A DNA stretch of 64,000 nucleotides from Brevibacillus thermoruber 423. GTDB lineage: Bacteria; Bacillota; Bacilli; Brevibacillales; Brevibacillaceae. Location: assembly GCF_000454065.1 (NCBI RefSeq), contig NZ_ATNE01000001.1, positions 560,501-624,500 of the forward strand. Direction: 5' to 3'. Under the pieces are notes generated by a model, which searched no databases, was not told where the DNA came from, and saw only the letters and a list, made by a program, of their open reading frames with translations. Numbering within the stretch: position 1 is the stretch's first letter; every line of letters starts with the position of its first letter. This document shows, piece by piece, positions 44,362 to 53,135 of this stretch. The position numbers and the translations under genes are program-made.

Positions 44362-44392
44362 CAAAAAAAGACCCGAGCGGAGTGCGCGGGTC
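44362..44392 (-). terminator. Intrinsic terminator of the Gmad2 lipoprotein gene
   Basis: GACCCG and CGGGTC form a short GC-rich stem; seven T follow on the minus strand, 18 bp after the gene's stop. Confidence 0.7.
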
Positions 44393-44409
44393 GTCTGTCC
44401 GGACGGACG

Positions 44410-44907
44410 TCAGGGCAGCGGGACGGGAAGTTCCATCGTTCTGCTGCCGTCTTTTGCGCTTTCTTCAAACAAGATCAGCGTGAGCGACGTATTGGGATTC
44501 TCCTTTTTCACGGAAAGCGTAAAGTGAAACGCTCCCCACTCGGGCCCCCCGGCGGACGCCTGGGTGACCCCCGCTGCCAGTTCATTATGACCGTCCTCGA
44601 CGACGTAGTGAACGACGCCTTCAAATACGCGGGCTTTCCCTTTTACTTCAAACGTATCTTCTTTTGTCTTTTTCACGGTCACGTCTTGAAACCGGTCGTT
44701 CTCGTACCGGGGTTGCGATTGTCCGGCATCCGGCTGTGCCGGAGCGGCATCGTTCGGCGGTTCTGACGGAGCCGTGGCGGGCGGTTGATCCGATGGAGCC
44801 GTAGCGGGCGCCGTGCCGGGTTGGGCCTGGTCGTTCGGCTTCTCTTCCGACGCCGCGCAGCCCTGCAGCAGCCCGGCCAGCAGGCAGAGCACAAGAAACC
44901 TGCGCAT
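44410..44907 (-). CDS. Lipoprotein with Gmad2-type Ig-like domain
   Basis: This 165-aa protein has a signal peptide with lipobox LLQGC (Cys 17). A low-complexity linker of Ala, Pro, Ser and Thr (residues 20-65) follows, then a C-terminal beta domain (FEVKGKARVFEGVVHYVVEDG; AGGPEWGAFHFTLSV) matching the Gmad2 immunoglobulin-like domain first noted in spore-germination proteins. It should sit on the outer face of the membrane. ATG 44907 follows GGGGGG. Role unknown. Confidence 0.78.
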   Translation of the reverse strand: MRRFLVLCLLAGLLQGCAASEEKPNDQAQPGTAPATAPSDQPPATAPSEPPNDAAPAQPDAGQSQPRYENDRFQDVTVKKTKEDTFEVKGKARVFEGVVHYVVEDGHNELAAGVTQASAGGPEWGAFHFTLSVKKENPNTSLTLILFEESAKDGSRTMELPVPLP

Positions 44908-45062
44908 GGTATCCCCCCGATTCATGTTGGGATGTTTCTTTATTCTTAATAAGTAAGACGGTGTCCGCAGCGCTTTGTTGCAGGAAAAAAAACCCGTTTC
45001 CGCAGCAGCGGAGGCGGGACGACCGATGCAGAGGCGGCCCTGCCGCGGATGGCGGCCGCATG

Positions 45063-45881
45063 TCATTCGCTTTTGGCCTTCGCCAGAGCCGCCTCCGCTC
45101 TGAGTCTGGCTCTCATGTCCGCCCGTTCCGCTTCCTTCAGGCGAGGACAGGTGTAGCAGTAACGGCCTCCTTCCGTGCGGTAGTAGAGACAGCAGGCGCT
45201 TTTCATGCTGACTTGCCGGTCGGGATCGAACGGGTCTTCGATCAGCCGCAGTTTCACCCCCAACGGATTTTTCGTTCGGCCGAATACCTGCGGGTCAAGC
45301 TGCTCGGTCAGAAAGCGGAAGTCGTCGGCGATCCGGCGGCGCAACAGCTCCTGCTCCGTCTCCTTGAGCCATCCGTCCCGTTCGTATTGAAAGCGGGCCG
45401 GAAGCTGTCCCCATAACTGGCTGACGTTTACCCCGGCCGCTGCCGAAACGGCCTCCAAGAGCGGCCTGACCGTGTTCCCGTACACATCCTGAAGCACCCT
45501 GCCGCGCCACTCCGCTCTCGCCGCCTCGTCGGCCGGCCCGTCCTGCTCCGCCCAGCGGTTGAGCATGAACGAGAACCGGTGGTAGCCGTCCTGGGCGTAC
45601 AACTGCACGGTGAGGTTGTTCAGCGACAGGTCAAACGCCTTGTTCCAGACGGACATCGCGTACTGCACGGCCAGGGCCGGTCCGCACAGCCACCCGCTGA
45701 AATAGGTGGCGGCCGGTGCCGGGTCCGGCGCTTTGATCAGTCGGGCGTACACGCCGATCAGGCTGGACATCTGCGCTGTTTCCAACAGCTCGGACGCGGG
45801 GCCGGACCAGACGACGTTCGCCATCTCCCGCCTGCTGGTAAAAAAGTGCCGCTCCAGTTTGTCAAAGTCTGCTTGCTGCAT
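45063..45881 (-). CDS. FhuF-like ferric-siderophore reductase or IucA/IucC-associated protein
   Basis: This 272-aa cytosolic protein ends in MKSACCLYYRTEGGRYCYTCPRL (about residues 230-252), the Cys-Cys-x10-Cys-x2-Cys pattern of FhuF that binds a 2Fe-2S cluster. FhuF-type proteins reduce iron in imported siderophores. ATG 45881 has GGAG nine bases upstream; earlier ATG and TTG codons are less well placed. A Fur-box-like sequence lies 43 bases upstream, fitting iron repression. No siderophore genes are adjacent. Confidence 0.75.
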   Translation of the reverse strand: MQQADFDKLERHFFTSRREMANVVWSGPASELLETAQMSSLIGVYARLIKAPDPAPAATYFSGWLCGPALAVQYAMSVWNKAFDLSLNNLTVQLYAQDGYHRFSFMLNRWAEQDGPADEAARAEWRGRVLQDVYGNTVRPLLEAVSAAAGVNVSQLWGQLPARFQYERDGWLKETEQELLRRRIADDFRFLTEQLDPQVFGRTKNPLGVKLRLIEDPFDPDRQVSMKSACCLYYRTEGGRYCYTCPRLKEAERADMRARLRAEAALAKAKSE

Positions 45882-45923
45882 GGTCATCATCTCCGGTTCA
45901 GGCAATGTTTGCGGCTCATTTAT

Positions 45924-45944
45924 TGATAGTGATTATTGTTTTCA
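45924..45944 (-). promoter_or_regulatory. Fur-box-like site upstream of the FhuF-like gene
   Basis: TGATAGTGATTATTGTTTTCA resembles the bacillus Fur 7-1-7 box (TGATAAT-n-ATTATCA), with TGATAGT-G-ATTATTG as the core. It is positioned where a promoter of the FhuF-like gene should be. Confidence 0.6.
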
Positions 45945-46192
45945 CGTGTGTTTGTATCATTGTACTACAATGTCATGGGCCCTACAACAGCCGGATGCGC
46001 GCCTTCGGGCCAGGCAGACACGCTTCGGCCGAAGCCCTTTCGGGGAAGCCGGTCTTGCTGCGCAGCGCGTACGTCGTGCCGTTTCAGGAAGCGGTAAAAA
46101 ACCGCTCCGATTTCGGGCGGTTTCGGTCTGCCTGCCGGTATCGGTCGATTTTCAACCGCTCCCCCACAGGAGCGGCGGCCGTCGCTTAAGCG

Positions 46193-46681
46193 TCACCTGT
46201 TCTTGGCGTACAGCCAGTTGTAATAGCTGGCGTGCTTCAGCTCGTCGGTCATGATTTCAAACACGGTATCCCGATACTGCAGCGGAATGTATTTATAGAT
46301 GGTGCGGTAACGTTCGAACGCTTTCAGTTCGCCAAACAGGGCCTGTTCAATCCCGGCCAGATAGCTCTCCGGAGGCTGGAACGCCTCGTTCTCGTCATGC
46401 GTCACAGGACGCTGTCCGGTCAACTGGCCGTAGAGCTGGAGAAACAGCCGGCGGTGTTTCCGCTCGTCATCGCGAATGCCGGCAATCACCTGTTTTTCCT
46501 GCTCGGTCGGCGCTTTCCCGATCAGGTAGTCGTAAAACAGCTCATCCTGCCGCTCTCCTGCGATGCCTTCCTGTATCATCCGGAGGACGACCTTCATCCG
46601 GTCATCGTACCCCTCCAGCGCGGCGTGCCGCAAGGGCATGTAAGATGTGTACCGATAAGGTCCGTACCAGTATCCACTCAT
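46193..46681 (-). CDS. Ferritin-like (rubrerythrin-type) domain protein
   Basis: This 162-aa four-helix protein carries paired metal-ligand patterns RDDERKHRRLFLQLY (about residues 67-81) and TDELKHASYYNWLY (about 146-159), with Glu residues in MIQEGIAGERQDELFYDYL and ALFGELKAFERY. A Tyr-rich N-terminus (MSGYWYGPYRYTSYM) resembles small spore-coat-associated or DUF2202-like proteins of bacilli. It may bind iron. ATG 46681 follows AAAGGAGA. Single gene. Confidence 0.75.
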   Translation of the reverse strand: MSGYWYGPYRYTSYMPLRHAALEGYDDRMKVVLRMIQEGIAGERQDELFYDYLIGKAPTEQEKQVIAGIRDDERKHRRLFLQLYGQLTGQRPVTHDENEAFQPPESYLAGIEQALFGELKAFERYRTIYKYIPLQYRDTVFEIMTDELKHASYYNWLYAKNR

Positions 46682-46706
46682 CTCGTCCTGTCTCCTTTGT
46701 CGTGAT

Positions 46707-47294
46707 TCACCTACAGGATATGCGCCTGCCCGGCAAAAGGAGCATGGCAACGGCGGGAACGGCATAATAGCCGGGCTTGTGCCGTTGGCGAATCACATCC
46801 TCCCATGCATGCAGCCGGAACCGGTTTAACGGCTTTCCACGGAAACGTGAATTCCCGATGATCCATAGTTGAGCGATTCCGTTTTCTTCGTAACCCTTCA
46901 TTCTTTTTCGCAATACTTCCAAAGGCACGGGCGAACATTGAAACTCGATGCACAATTGCTGTCCGTCCGGAAATACGGTGAGAACGTCCGCTCGCTGATT
47001 GCCGTTTGATACACACGCTTCCACAGTAGTGTTGTTAGCGGGAAACAGACTGCTCACCCACTGCTTGATCACCTCTTTGCCGCAGACATGCTCATGGGTC
47101 TCCGGCTCCCGGTACTCACAAACTGCCCTCGCTACATGAGCAAAATGGGGCTTTATCTTTGGACCGTGCCGGTATTTGACCGGACCGTGACACAACAAGC
47201 AGCGCAAACTTTTCGTCGACCATCTCCGCAGCAAAGATTTGTCATACTCGTTCGCCCCAACGCAAAAACCGTCGGTGTGCTGGCATTTCTCCAA
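46707..47294 (-). CDS. Short CoiA-like (competence nuclease family) protein
   Basis: This 195-aa protein begins with a Cys pair region (SLRCLLCHGPVKYRHG) and HFAHVARAVCEYREPETHEHVCGKEVIKQW, typical of the CoiA N-terminus. The restriction-nuclease-like core QRADVLTVFPDGQQLCIEFQCSPVPLEVLRKRMKGYEENGI follows, with the D-ExQ catalytic pattern. Full CoiA is nearly twice as long, so the C-terminal helical part is missing. TTG 47294 lies eight bases after GGGGGG. A role in processing DNA during uptake is uncertain. Confidence 0.75.
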   Translation of the reverse strand: MEKCQHTDGFCVGANEYDKSLLRRWSTKSLRCLLCHGPVKYRHGPKIKPHFAHVARAVCEYREPETHEHVCGKEVIKQWVSSLFPANNTTVEACVSNGNQRADVLTVFPDGQQLCIEFQCSPVPLEVLRKRMKGYEENGIAQLWIIGNSRFRGKPLNRFRLHAWEDVIRQRHKPGYYAVPAVAMLLLPGRRISCR

Positions 47295-47394
47295 ATGATC
47301 ATCCCCCCTCTTTACCCTTGTACCTCCTGCCGGACGGACAAAAAAACGGAGAAAGCAGGTCGTCCACTCCCGAAAGAAGCCGAACATAATAAAA

Positions 47395-47433
47395 ACAGCC
47401 GTCCCGTGCGCAACTTGCGCATGAGACGGCTGT
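47395..47433 (-). terminator. Intrinsic terminator of the purine permease gene
   Basis: ACAGCCGTC pairs with GACGGCTGT, with an inner TGCGCA/TGCGCA element; TTTTTATT follows on the minus strand. Confidence 0.75.
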
Positions 47434-47490
47434 CGACGTGCCGAGGTGCGGATCGGCCTACGGCTCCATTCGCCGCGGCTGGCAGCTTTC

Positions 47491-48789
47491 CTACGCCACG
47501 ATGGGCAGCACCATGTTCAGCAGGAACAGCCCGGCGATCACGTAGAGCAGCGCCGGCACTTCCCGGCGCTTGCCGAGGGCGAGCTTCAGCAGCGGATAGG
47601 CGACAAAGCCAAAGGCGATCCCGTCCACGATGCTGTACGACAGCGGAATCAGGGCGATGATCAAGAAGGCGGGGAAGCCCTCGGTGAAATCGCGCAGGTT
47701 GATGTTCTGCACGTTTTGCAGCATCAGCCCGCCGATGATGATCAACACCGGCGCGATCGCGCTGTCGGGAATCAGCTTGACCAGCGGCAGGAACACCAGC
47801 GTCAGCAGGAAGAGCACGCCGGTGACCAGCGAGGCCAGGCCGGTTCTCCCTCCGGCGGCAATGCCCGCGGCCGATTCCACCGAAGCCACCGTGGGGCTGG
47901 TGCCCAGCACGCCGCTCAGGGCGGTGGACACGGCGGTCGCCTGCAGGGAGCGGCGAAACTTCTGCGGCTGGCCCAGCATGCCGGTATGGCCGTGCAGCAG
48001 GCCGATGTTTTCAAAGACGATCACCATCGCCATCGAGAACACGGCGGCCCAGAACGGCAGCGTCCACATCCCGGAGAAGGACAAGCCGGCGAACACCCGG
48101 CCGTACTCGTGCAGCGACAAGGCGGCCAAGCCGCCCGTCTCCGGCCGTACCAATCCCGCCAGCATCCCCATCACCGTCCCGGCGGCAATCCCGATCAGAA
48201 AGTTTCCCGGCACGCTGCGGATGAACAAAATCATTGTCAGGACAAGCGTCGCCAGCGTGACGATCACCTGCGGGCTGGCCAAATCGCCCAGGGCGACAAA
48301 CGTGGAGGGATTGGTGACGATCAAGCCCCCTTTCTGCAGCCCGATAAAGGTGAGAAACAAGCCGATTCCCACCGTGATCGCCTCTTTGAGGGAGACGGGG
48401 ATCGCCTCCGACAGCAGCGTCGCCGCCCGGGTGAAGGCGATGGCGGAAAACAGCAGCCCGGCGAGGAAGACAGCGGCCAGCGCCTGCTGCCAGGGAAGCC
48501 CCATCGTCTGGCACAGGGTAAAGGTAAACAGCGCGTTGATGCCCATCCCCGGCACCAGTATAATCGGCGCGTTGGCCCAGAACGCCATCAGGAGCGAGCC
48601 GACAAACGCGGTCAGCACCGTCGCCAGGATGCCCGCTTCCAGGGGAATCCCGGCGTCCTGCAAAATCGAAGCGTTGACGGCGACAATATAGACGATCGTG
48701 ACAAAGCCGATACATCCGGCCGTAATTTCCCGTTGAACGGTCGTGTCGGAAGCACGCAGACGAAAGATGTGATCCAACCATGTACGCAT
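47491..48789 (-). CDS. NCS2-family purine permease (AzgA/PbuG-like)
   Basis: This 432-aa membrane protein has about thirteen helices and matches the adenine/guanine/hypoxanthine permease branch: GIPLEAGILATVLTAFVGSLLMAFWANAPIILVPGMGINALF near the start, FENIGLLHGHTGML, and LSGVLGTSPTVASVESAAGIAAGGRTGLASL. It imports purine bases with protons. ATG 48789 follows AAGGGA. It is transcribed away from a LysR regulator gene, which probably controls it. Confidence 0.88.
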   Translation of the reverse strand: MRTWLDHIFRLRASDTTVQREITAGCIGFVTIVYIVAVNASILQDAGIPLEAGILATVLTAFVGSLLMAFWANAPIILVPGMGINALFTFTLCQTMGLPWQQALAAVFLAGLLFSAIAFTRAATLLSEAIPVSLKEAITVGIGLFLTFIGLQKGGLIVTNPSTFVALGDLASPQVIVTLATLVLTMILFIRSVPGNFLIGIAAGTVMGMLAGLVRPETGGLAALSLHEYGRVFAGLSFSGMWTLPFWAAVFSMAMVIVFENIGLLHGHTGMLGQPQKFRRSLQATAVSTALSGVLGTSPTVASVESAAGIAAGGRTGLASLVTGVLFLLTLVFLPLVKLIPDSAIAPVLIIIGGLMLQNVQNINLRDFTEGFPAFLIIALIPLSYSIVDGIAFGFVAYPLLKLALGKRREVPALLYVIAGLFLLNMVLPIVA

Positions 48790-48844
48790 GCATCTGTCCC
48801 TTCTTTCTCGCTTGCTTCTCATGCTTGTTACCGACACATATGCT

Positions 48845-48927
48845 ATCATAGCCTGTATGATATGAAAAATATTGATTCCATCTAGGATTCATATGAAATC
48901 GATATGAAAGCAAGGGAGGCTCGTGCG
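48845..48927. promoter_or_regulatory. Divergent control region between purine permease and LysR genes
   Basis: This AT-rich stretch contains GATATGAAAAATATTGATT, GATTCCATCTAGGATTC and CATATGAAATCGATATG, partly symmetric T-N11-A type sequences as used by LysR proteins. Exact promoters were not resolved. Confidence 0.4.
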
Positions 48928-49812
48928 GTGGACATCCGTCAGTTGCGCTATTTTATCGCCATTGCCGAAGAAGGGCAGATTACCGGGGCCGCCAAGCGCT
49001 TGCGCATGGCCCAGCCGCCCCTCAGCCAGCAGTTGAAGCAAATGGAAGAAGAACTGGGCGTGGCGCTGGTGGAACGTGCGGGGAAACGAATCGAGCTGAC
49101 GGAGGCGGGCGTCACGCTCTACCGGCAGGCGCTCAACATCGTGCACCAGATGGAGGAAGCGATCACGGAAGTGCAGGAAACCGGAGCCGGCATCCGCGGC
49201 ACGCTGTCAATCGGCGTAAGCGCCCTCTCCTCCTACGGGCTGCCGGAACAGATCCGCCGGTTTCAGCAGCAGTATCCGCTGATCAGCTACAAGGTGTGGA
49301 AAGGGGATACGCAGTTGTTGAGCCAGTGGCTGGAGCGGCGGACGATCGAAGTCGCCATCGTCCGCCTGCCCCATTCGCTGTCCGGCTGCACCACCATCCC
49401 GCTGGAAGAGGAGCCGTTCGTGCTGATCGTTCCGGCCTCCTCCCCTCTGGCCGGCGCCAGCCGGATCCACATGCGGGACATCGCCGATCATCCGCTGATC
49501 ATGCCCAGCGCGCCGGGGCTGGGCATCTACGAGATGCTGGTCCGGGAGTTTTCCCGGCTGGGCGTGAGCCCTCACGTCATCTGTGAATGTCCCGACATCT
49601 CGCTGATCGTCAGCATGGTGGGGGCCGGCGTGGCGGCGTCGATCGTCCCCCGCTCCGCCTGGGAGACCCAGGCCGGCGAGACGATCCGCTGTCTGGAGAT
49701 TACCGGCACCTCCGTCTCCTCCTCCGCCGCCGTCGTCTGGCAGACCGGCCGCCATCTGTCCAAGGCGGCCCGCCGGTTCATCCGGATGTTTGCGCCCTCG
49801 GCCGAGGTGTAG
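48928..49812 (+). CDS. LysR-family transcriptional regulator
   Basis: This 294-aa protein opens with the LysR winged helix (MDIRQLRYFIAIAEEGQITGAAKRLRMAQPPLSQQLKQMEEELG), followed by a two-lobed effector domain (GTLSIGVSALSSYGLPEQIRRF onward). GTG 48928 with AAGGGAGG at eight-base spacing gives the usual family start; an earlier ATG at 48904 would add unneeded residues. Divergent position suggests control of the purine permease and itself. Effector unknown. Confidence 0.88.
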   Translation: MDIRQLRYFIAIAEEGQITGAAKRLRMAQPPLSQQLKQMEEELGVALVERAGKRIELTEAGVTLYRQALNIVHQMEEAITEVQETGAGIRGTLSIGVSALSSYGLPEQIRRFQQQYPLISYKVWKGDTQLLSQWLERRTIEVAIVRLPHSLSGCTTIPLEEEPFVLIVPASSPLAGASRIHMRDIADHPLIMPSAPGLGIYEMLVREFSRLGVSPHVICECPDISLIVSMVGAGVAASIVPRSAWETQAGETIRCLEITGTSVSSSAAVVWQTGRHLSKAARRFIRMFAPSAEV

Positions 49813-50004
49813 GACGCGGCCGTCAGCGGCCGGCGGTGTAGACCCGGTTGGCGCCGTTGACCCGGACGATGCGCATCGCTTCCGCGACCTGTCGCTCCTG
49901 TTCTCCGCCGGCCTCCAGGTGCTCGATGATCGACCGGCAATCCTGGTCGCTGGTGTTCCGGTGAAACGCGAAGACACGGTCCCTGCACAGCGATGACAAA
50001 AAAC

Positions 50005-50029
50005 ATCCCCTCACGCGCGGTGAGGGGAT
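50005..50029 (-). terminator. Intrinsic terminator of the gluconate operon
   Basis: ATCCCCTCAC and GTGAGGGGAT form a GC-rich stem; GTTTTTTGTC follows on the minus strand. It is the stronger of two consecutive hairpins after gntP. Confidence 0.85.
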
Positions 50030-50037
50030 AGCGCACG

Positions 50038-50064
50038 GTGCTTCCTCACTTCGGGGAAGCACCG
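50038..50064 (-). terminator. Additional hairpin directly after gntP
   Basis: GGTGCTTCC and GGAAGCACC form a nine-base stem ten bases past the gntP stop without a following T-run on the minus strand. It may protect the 3' end or act together with the next terminator. Confidence 0.5.
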
Positions 50065-50073
50065 CCTGTTTTC

Positions 50074-51402
50074 TCAGACGAACAGGGACAAGCCCATGAT
50101 CAGGATAATGGCCGTGACGGACAGGATGGTTTCCATGACTGTCCAGGACTTCAACGTATCCTGAACGCTCATGTTGAAATATTCCTTGATCAGCCAAAAA
50201 CCAGAATCGTTTACGTGGGACAGGATGAGCGATCCCGCGCCGGTGGCCAGCACCAACAGCTCCGGACTGGTTCCGGGCATTTGCTGCGCAATCGGGGCGA
50301 CAATGCCCGCGGCGGTCATCATCGATACCGTCGCCGAACCGGTGGCGACGCGGATCAGCGCCGCGATGAGCCAACCGAGGAAGATCGGGGAGATGGCCGA
50401 CGCTGTGGCCAGATCGGCAATGTAATCGCCCACCCCGCTGTTGAGCAGCACCTTGTTGAACGCGCCGCCTGCCCCGATCACCAGCAGAATGGTGGCCGTC
50501 GGCGCCAGGCAGTCGTTGGTGAACTTCAGAATGTCGTCCTTGGTGAATCCGCGGGCAAAGCCCAGCGTCCAGAACGAGATCACGGTGGCAATCAGCAGGG
50601 ACGTGATCGGGCTGCCGATGAAGTCAGCCCACACGCGAACCGTGTGTTCCTTCGGCAGCGTGATGTCCGCGATGGTCGCCCCCAGCATCAGGATGACCGG
50701 CAGCAAAATCGTAAACACGGTGACGCCAAAGCCGGGCAGTTCGCGGTCCTGCTTCGGTTCCGCCAACTGCGCCGCCAGCTCCGAGGAGATGCTGGTCTTG
50801 ATCCGTTTGCCGATCCAGCTTCCGTAGAGGGGACCGGCGACGATGGCGGACGGGAGGGCGACCAGGATGGAGTAAAAAATCGTTTTGCCCACGTCCGCAT
50901 GAAAAATATCGACGGCCGCCATCGCCGCCGGATGGGGAGGAACAATCCCGTGCACGATGGACAGCCCCGCAATCAGCGGGATGCCAATCTTCAACAGGGA
51001 CATTCCCGTTTGACGGGCGATGGTGAAGACCAGCGGAATCAGCAGCACAAAGCCTACCTGAAAGAAAACGGGAACCCCGACGATAAACGCCACGAACATC
51101 ATCGCCCAGTGGACGTTCTTTTCGCCGAACAGGTTGATCAGCGTGCGGGCAATCCGCTCCGCGCCGCCGGACTCCGCCATCATTTTCCCCAGCATGGTGC
51201 CCAGCGCGAGCACGATGGCGATGAATCCAAGCGTACCGCCCATCCCTTCCTTGATGGAATCGACGATTTTGTCGAGCGGCATCCCCGAGGCAATCCCGAC
51301 AAAACCGGAAACGATCAACAGGGTAATGAACGGGTTTACCTTGAATCGGGTGATCAGAATGAGCAGGATGATAATAGCCAGCAAGGTGATGACTAACGGC
51401 AT
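50074..51402 (-). CDS. gntP: Gluconate:H+ symporter, GntP family
   Basis: This 442-aa membrane protein has about twelve helices and GntP signatures: ITRFKVNPFITLLIVSGFVGIASGM, FFQVGFVLLIPLVFTIARQTGM, HGIVPPHPAAMAAV and LSHVNDSGFWLIKEYFNMSV. It imports gluconate with a proton. ATG 51402 follows GGAGGGG. It lies 15 bp after gntK in the same minus-strand operon, so the assignment to gluconate is firm by context. Confidence 0.93.
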   Translation of the reverse strand: MPLVITLLAIIILLILITRFKVNPFITLLIVSGFVGIASGMPLDKIVDSIKEGMGGTLGFIAIVLALGTMLGKMMAESGGAERIARTLINLFGEKNVHWAMMFVAFIVGVPVFFQVGFVLLIPLVFTIARQTGMSLLKIGIPLIAGLSIVHGIVPPHPAAMAAVDIFHADVGKTIFYSILVALPSAIVAGPLYGSWIGKRIKTSISSELAAQLAEPKQDRELPGFGVTVFTILLPVILMLGATIADITLPKEHTVRVWADFIGSPITSLLIATVISFWTLGFARGFTKDDILKFTNDCLAPTATILLVIGAGGAFNKVLLNSGVGDYIADLATASAISPIFLGWLIAALIRVATGSATVSMMTAAGIVAPIAQQMPGTSPELLVLATGAGSLILSHVNDSGFWLIKEYFNMSVQDTLKSWTVMETILSVTAIILIMGLSLFV

Positions 51403-51417
51403 GGTGACCCCTCCTTT

Positions 51418-52974
51418 TTATCGCGTGTGCTGCGAAGTTCTCGACCGTTGTTGAAAGTCGGCGATGAGCTTGTACTCCTCAAGCAGGTTGAGATAGACCC
51501 GCTCGTAGATGTAAAACAACTCCAAATAGGTGCCGGAACGCTCCAGGTCCGGCTCGTGGCGGTGAGCAATGCGCAGGAGGCCGTTCACCTCGGACAGGTC
51601 GCGGATGGCGCCGACGGCATGCATCGCCAGCACGGCCGCTCCCAGACTGGAGCTTTCGTGGGTTTCCGGGATCAATACCTCATACCCAAACATGTCCGCC
51701 ATGATTTGCCGCCACTCCCTGGAGCGGGCAAAGCCGCCGGACGCGCGAATCTCCCGGGCCCCTCCGGCCAAGTCGCGAAGGGCGATCCCCACGCTGTACA
51801 CACTGAACAAAATCCCTTCCAGCACGGCGCGGATAAAGTGCTGCCGCTTGTGGTGCAGGCCGATTCCGAAAAACGACCCGCGCGCCTGCGGGTTCCAGTA
51901 GGGCGCCCGCTCCCCGGACAAAAACGGCAGGAACAGCAGGCCTTCCGCCCCGGCCGGCACGTCCTGGGCCGCCTGAATCATCACGTCGTACGGATCGACG
52001 CCCAATTCCTTCGCCTTTTCCACCTCGGGCCAGCTAAACTCATCGCGGAACCAGCGCAGCATCAATCCCCCGTTGTTGGTCGGCCCGCCGATCACCCAGT
52101 GCTTGTCGGTCAAGACGTAACAAAACGTTCGTCCCTTCTGATCCGTGATTGGTTCCGGCACAACGGTCCGCACAGCGCCGCTCGTGCCGATGGTGATCGC
52201 CACCTGCCCCGGCTCGATCGCGCCGACGCCCAGGTTGGCCAGCACCCCGTCACTTGCCCCCACGACAAAAGGCGTGTCGGGATCGATGCCGATCTCGTCC
52301 GCATAGCGCTTGTCCAGGCCGCGCAGCACGTGTGTGGTCGGGACGGGCTCGCTCAACTGCTGCGCGGAGATGCCGGCGACGCGCAGCGCCTCCTCGTCCC
52401 AATCAAGCCGCTTCAGATTGAACAGCCCCGTGGCCGACGCGATGGAATAATCGACCACGAATTGACCAAAGAGCCGATAAATCACATACTCCTTGATCGA
52501 GAGAAACTTGGCCGCCCTGCGGAACGTGTCGGGGTCCTTCTCCCTCATCCAGATCAGTTTGGTCAGAGGAGACATCGGATGGATCGGCGTCCCGGTGGCC
52601 AGGTAGATCCGGTGGCCGGTGCCGTCCCGTTTCAAGCGCTCCGTCTGCTCCACGCTGCGGTTGTCCGCCCAGATGATGACGTTGGTCAGCGGATTGCCGC
52701 TGGCGTCCACGGCGATCAGGCTGTGCATGGCCGTGCTGAACCCGATGCCGGCTATTTCCGACCGCTGCGCCCCGGCCTGGGCAATCGCCTGGCGGAGCGC
52801 TTGTATGACCGCGGCAAAAATCGCGTCCGGCTCCTGTTCCGCCCACGAAGGCTGCGGAACGAGCAGCGGATAATCGACATTCCCCGTTCCCTTGATCGAA
52901 CCGGAGCGCGTGAACACAATCGCCTTTGTGCTGGTTGTGCCGATGTCCAGTCCGATAAAATACGTTTCGTTCAT
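51418..52974 (-). CDS. gntK: Gluconokinase, FGGY family
   Basis: This 518-aa FGGY kinase phosphorylates gluconate to 6-phosphogluconate. It has the N-terminal phosphate loop YFIGLDIGTTSTKAIVF, PSWAEQEPDAIF, GIGFSTAMHSLIAVD, FVVGASDGVLANLG and, in the C-terminal domain, IRASGGFARSREWRQIMADMFG. Length matches bacillus GntK. ATG 52974 follows AAGGGTGA; ATG 52992 is an alternative. The promoter region with operator-like repeats lies directly upstream. Product feeds the gnd gene at 54187. Confidence 0.93.
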   Translation of the reverse strand: MNETYFIGLDIGTTSTKAIVFTRSGSIKGTGNVDYPLLVPQPSWAEQEPDAIFAAVIQALRQAIAQAGAQRSEIAGIGFSTAMHSLIAVDASGNPLTNVIIWADNRSVEQTERLKRDGTGHRIYLATGTPIHPMSPLTKLIWMREKDPDTFRRAAKFLSIKEYVIYRLFGQFVVDYSIASATGLFNLKRLDWDEEALRVAGISAQQLSEPVPTTHVLRGLDKRYADEIGIDPDTPFVVGASDGVLANLGVGAIEPGQVAITIGTSGAVRTVVPEPITDQKGRTFCYVLTDKHWVIGGPTNNGGLMLRWFRDEFSWPEVEKAKELGVDPYDVMIQAAQDVPAGAEGLLFLPFLSGERAPYWNPQARGSFFGIGLHHKRQHFIRAVLEGILFSVYSVGIALRDLAGGAREIRASGGFARSREWRQIMADMFGYEVLIPETHESSSLGAAVLAMHAVGAIRDLSEVNGLLRIAHRHEPDLERSGTYLELFYIYERVYLNLLEEYKLIADFQQRSRTSQHTR

Positions 52975-53021
52975 TATGGTCTCACCCTTCATGTGTATCC
53001 GCTTTCAAGATGGTCAAGGTG

Positions 53022-53073
53022 ATTATATCGAAATTTTTTTCTTTTGTTAATACATGAGAAAAAAATTTATTTC
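53022..53073 (-). promoter_or_regulatory. gntKP promoter with two operator-like motifs
   Basis: On the minus strand TTAACA (53045-53050) and TATAAT (53022-53027) are exactly 17 bases apart. The spacer contains GAAAAAAATTTC (53030-53041), and GAAAAAAATTTATTTC lies upstream at 53058-53073 on the plus strand. The same GAAAAAAATTT core occurs before gnd at 54075. These are probable sites for the RpiR protein encoded next door. Confidence 0.65.
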
Positions 53074-53135
53074 AAAAAGTGCATCTCCACGCTTTCCGCC
53101 ACCAATAGTATCCCCAAGAAAAAAAACGCCCGTGG

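Noticed and set aside
49823-49990. Minus-strand tail of a frame containing EHLEAGGEQERQVAEAMRIV
   Set aside because: It looks protein-like, but the only in-frame starts lie inside the gntP terminator and no ribosome site was found; possibly a remnant.
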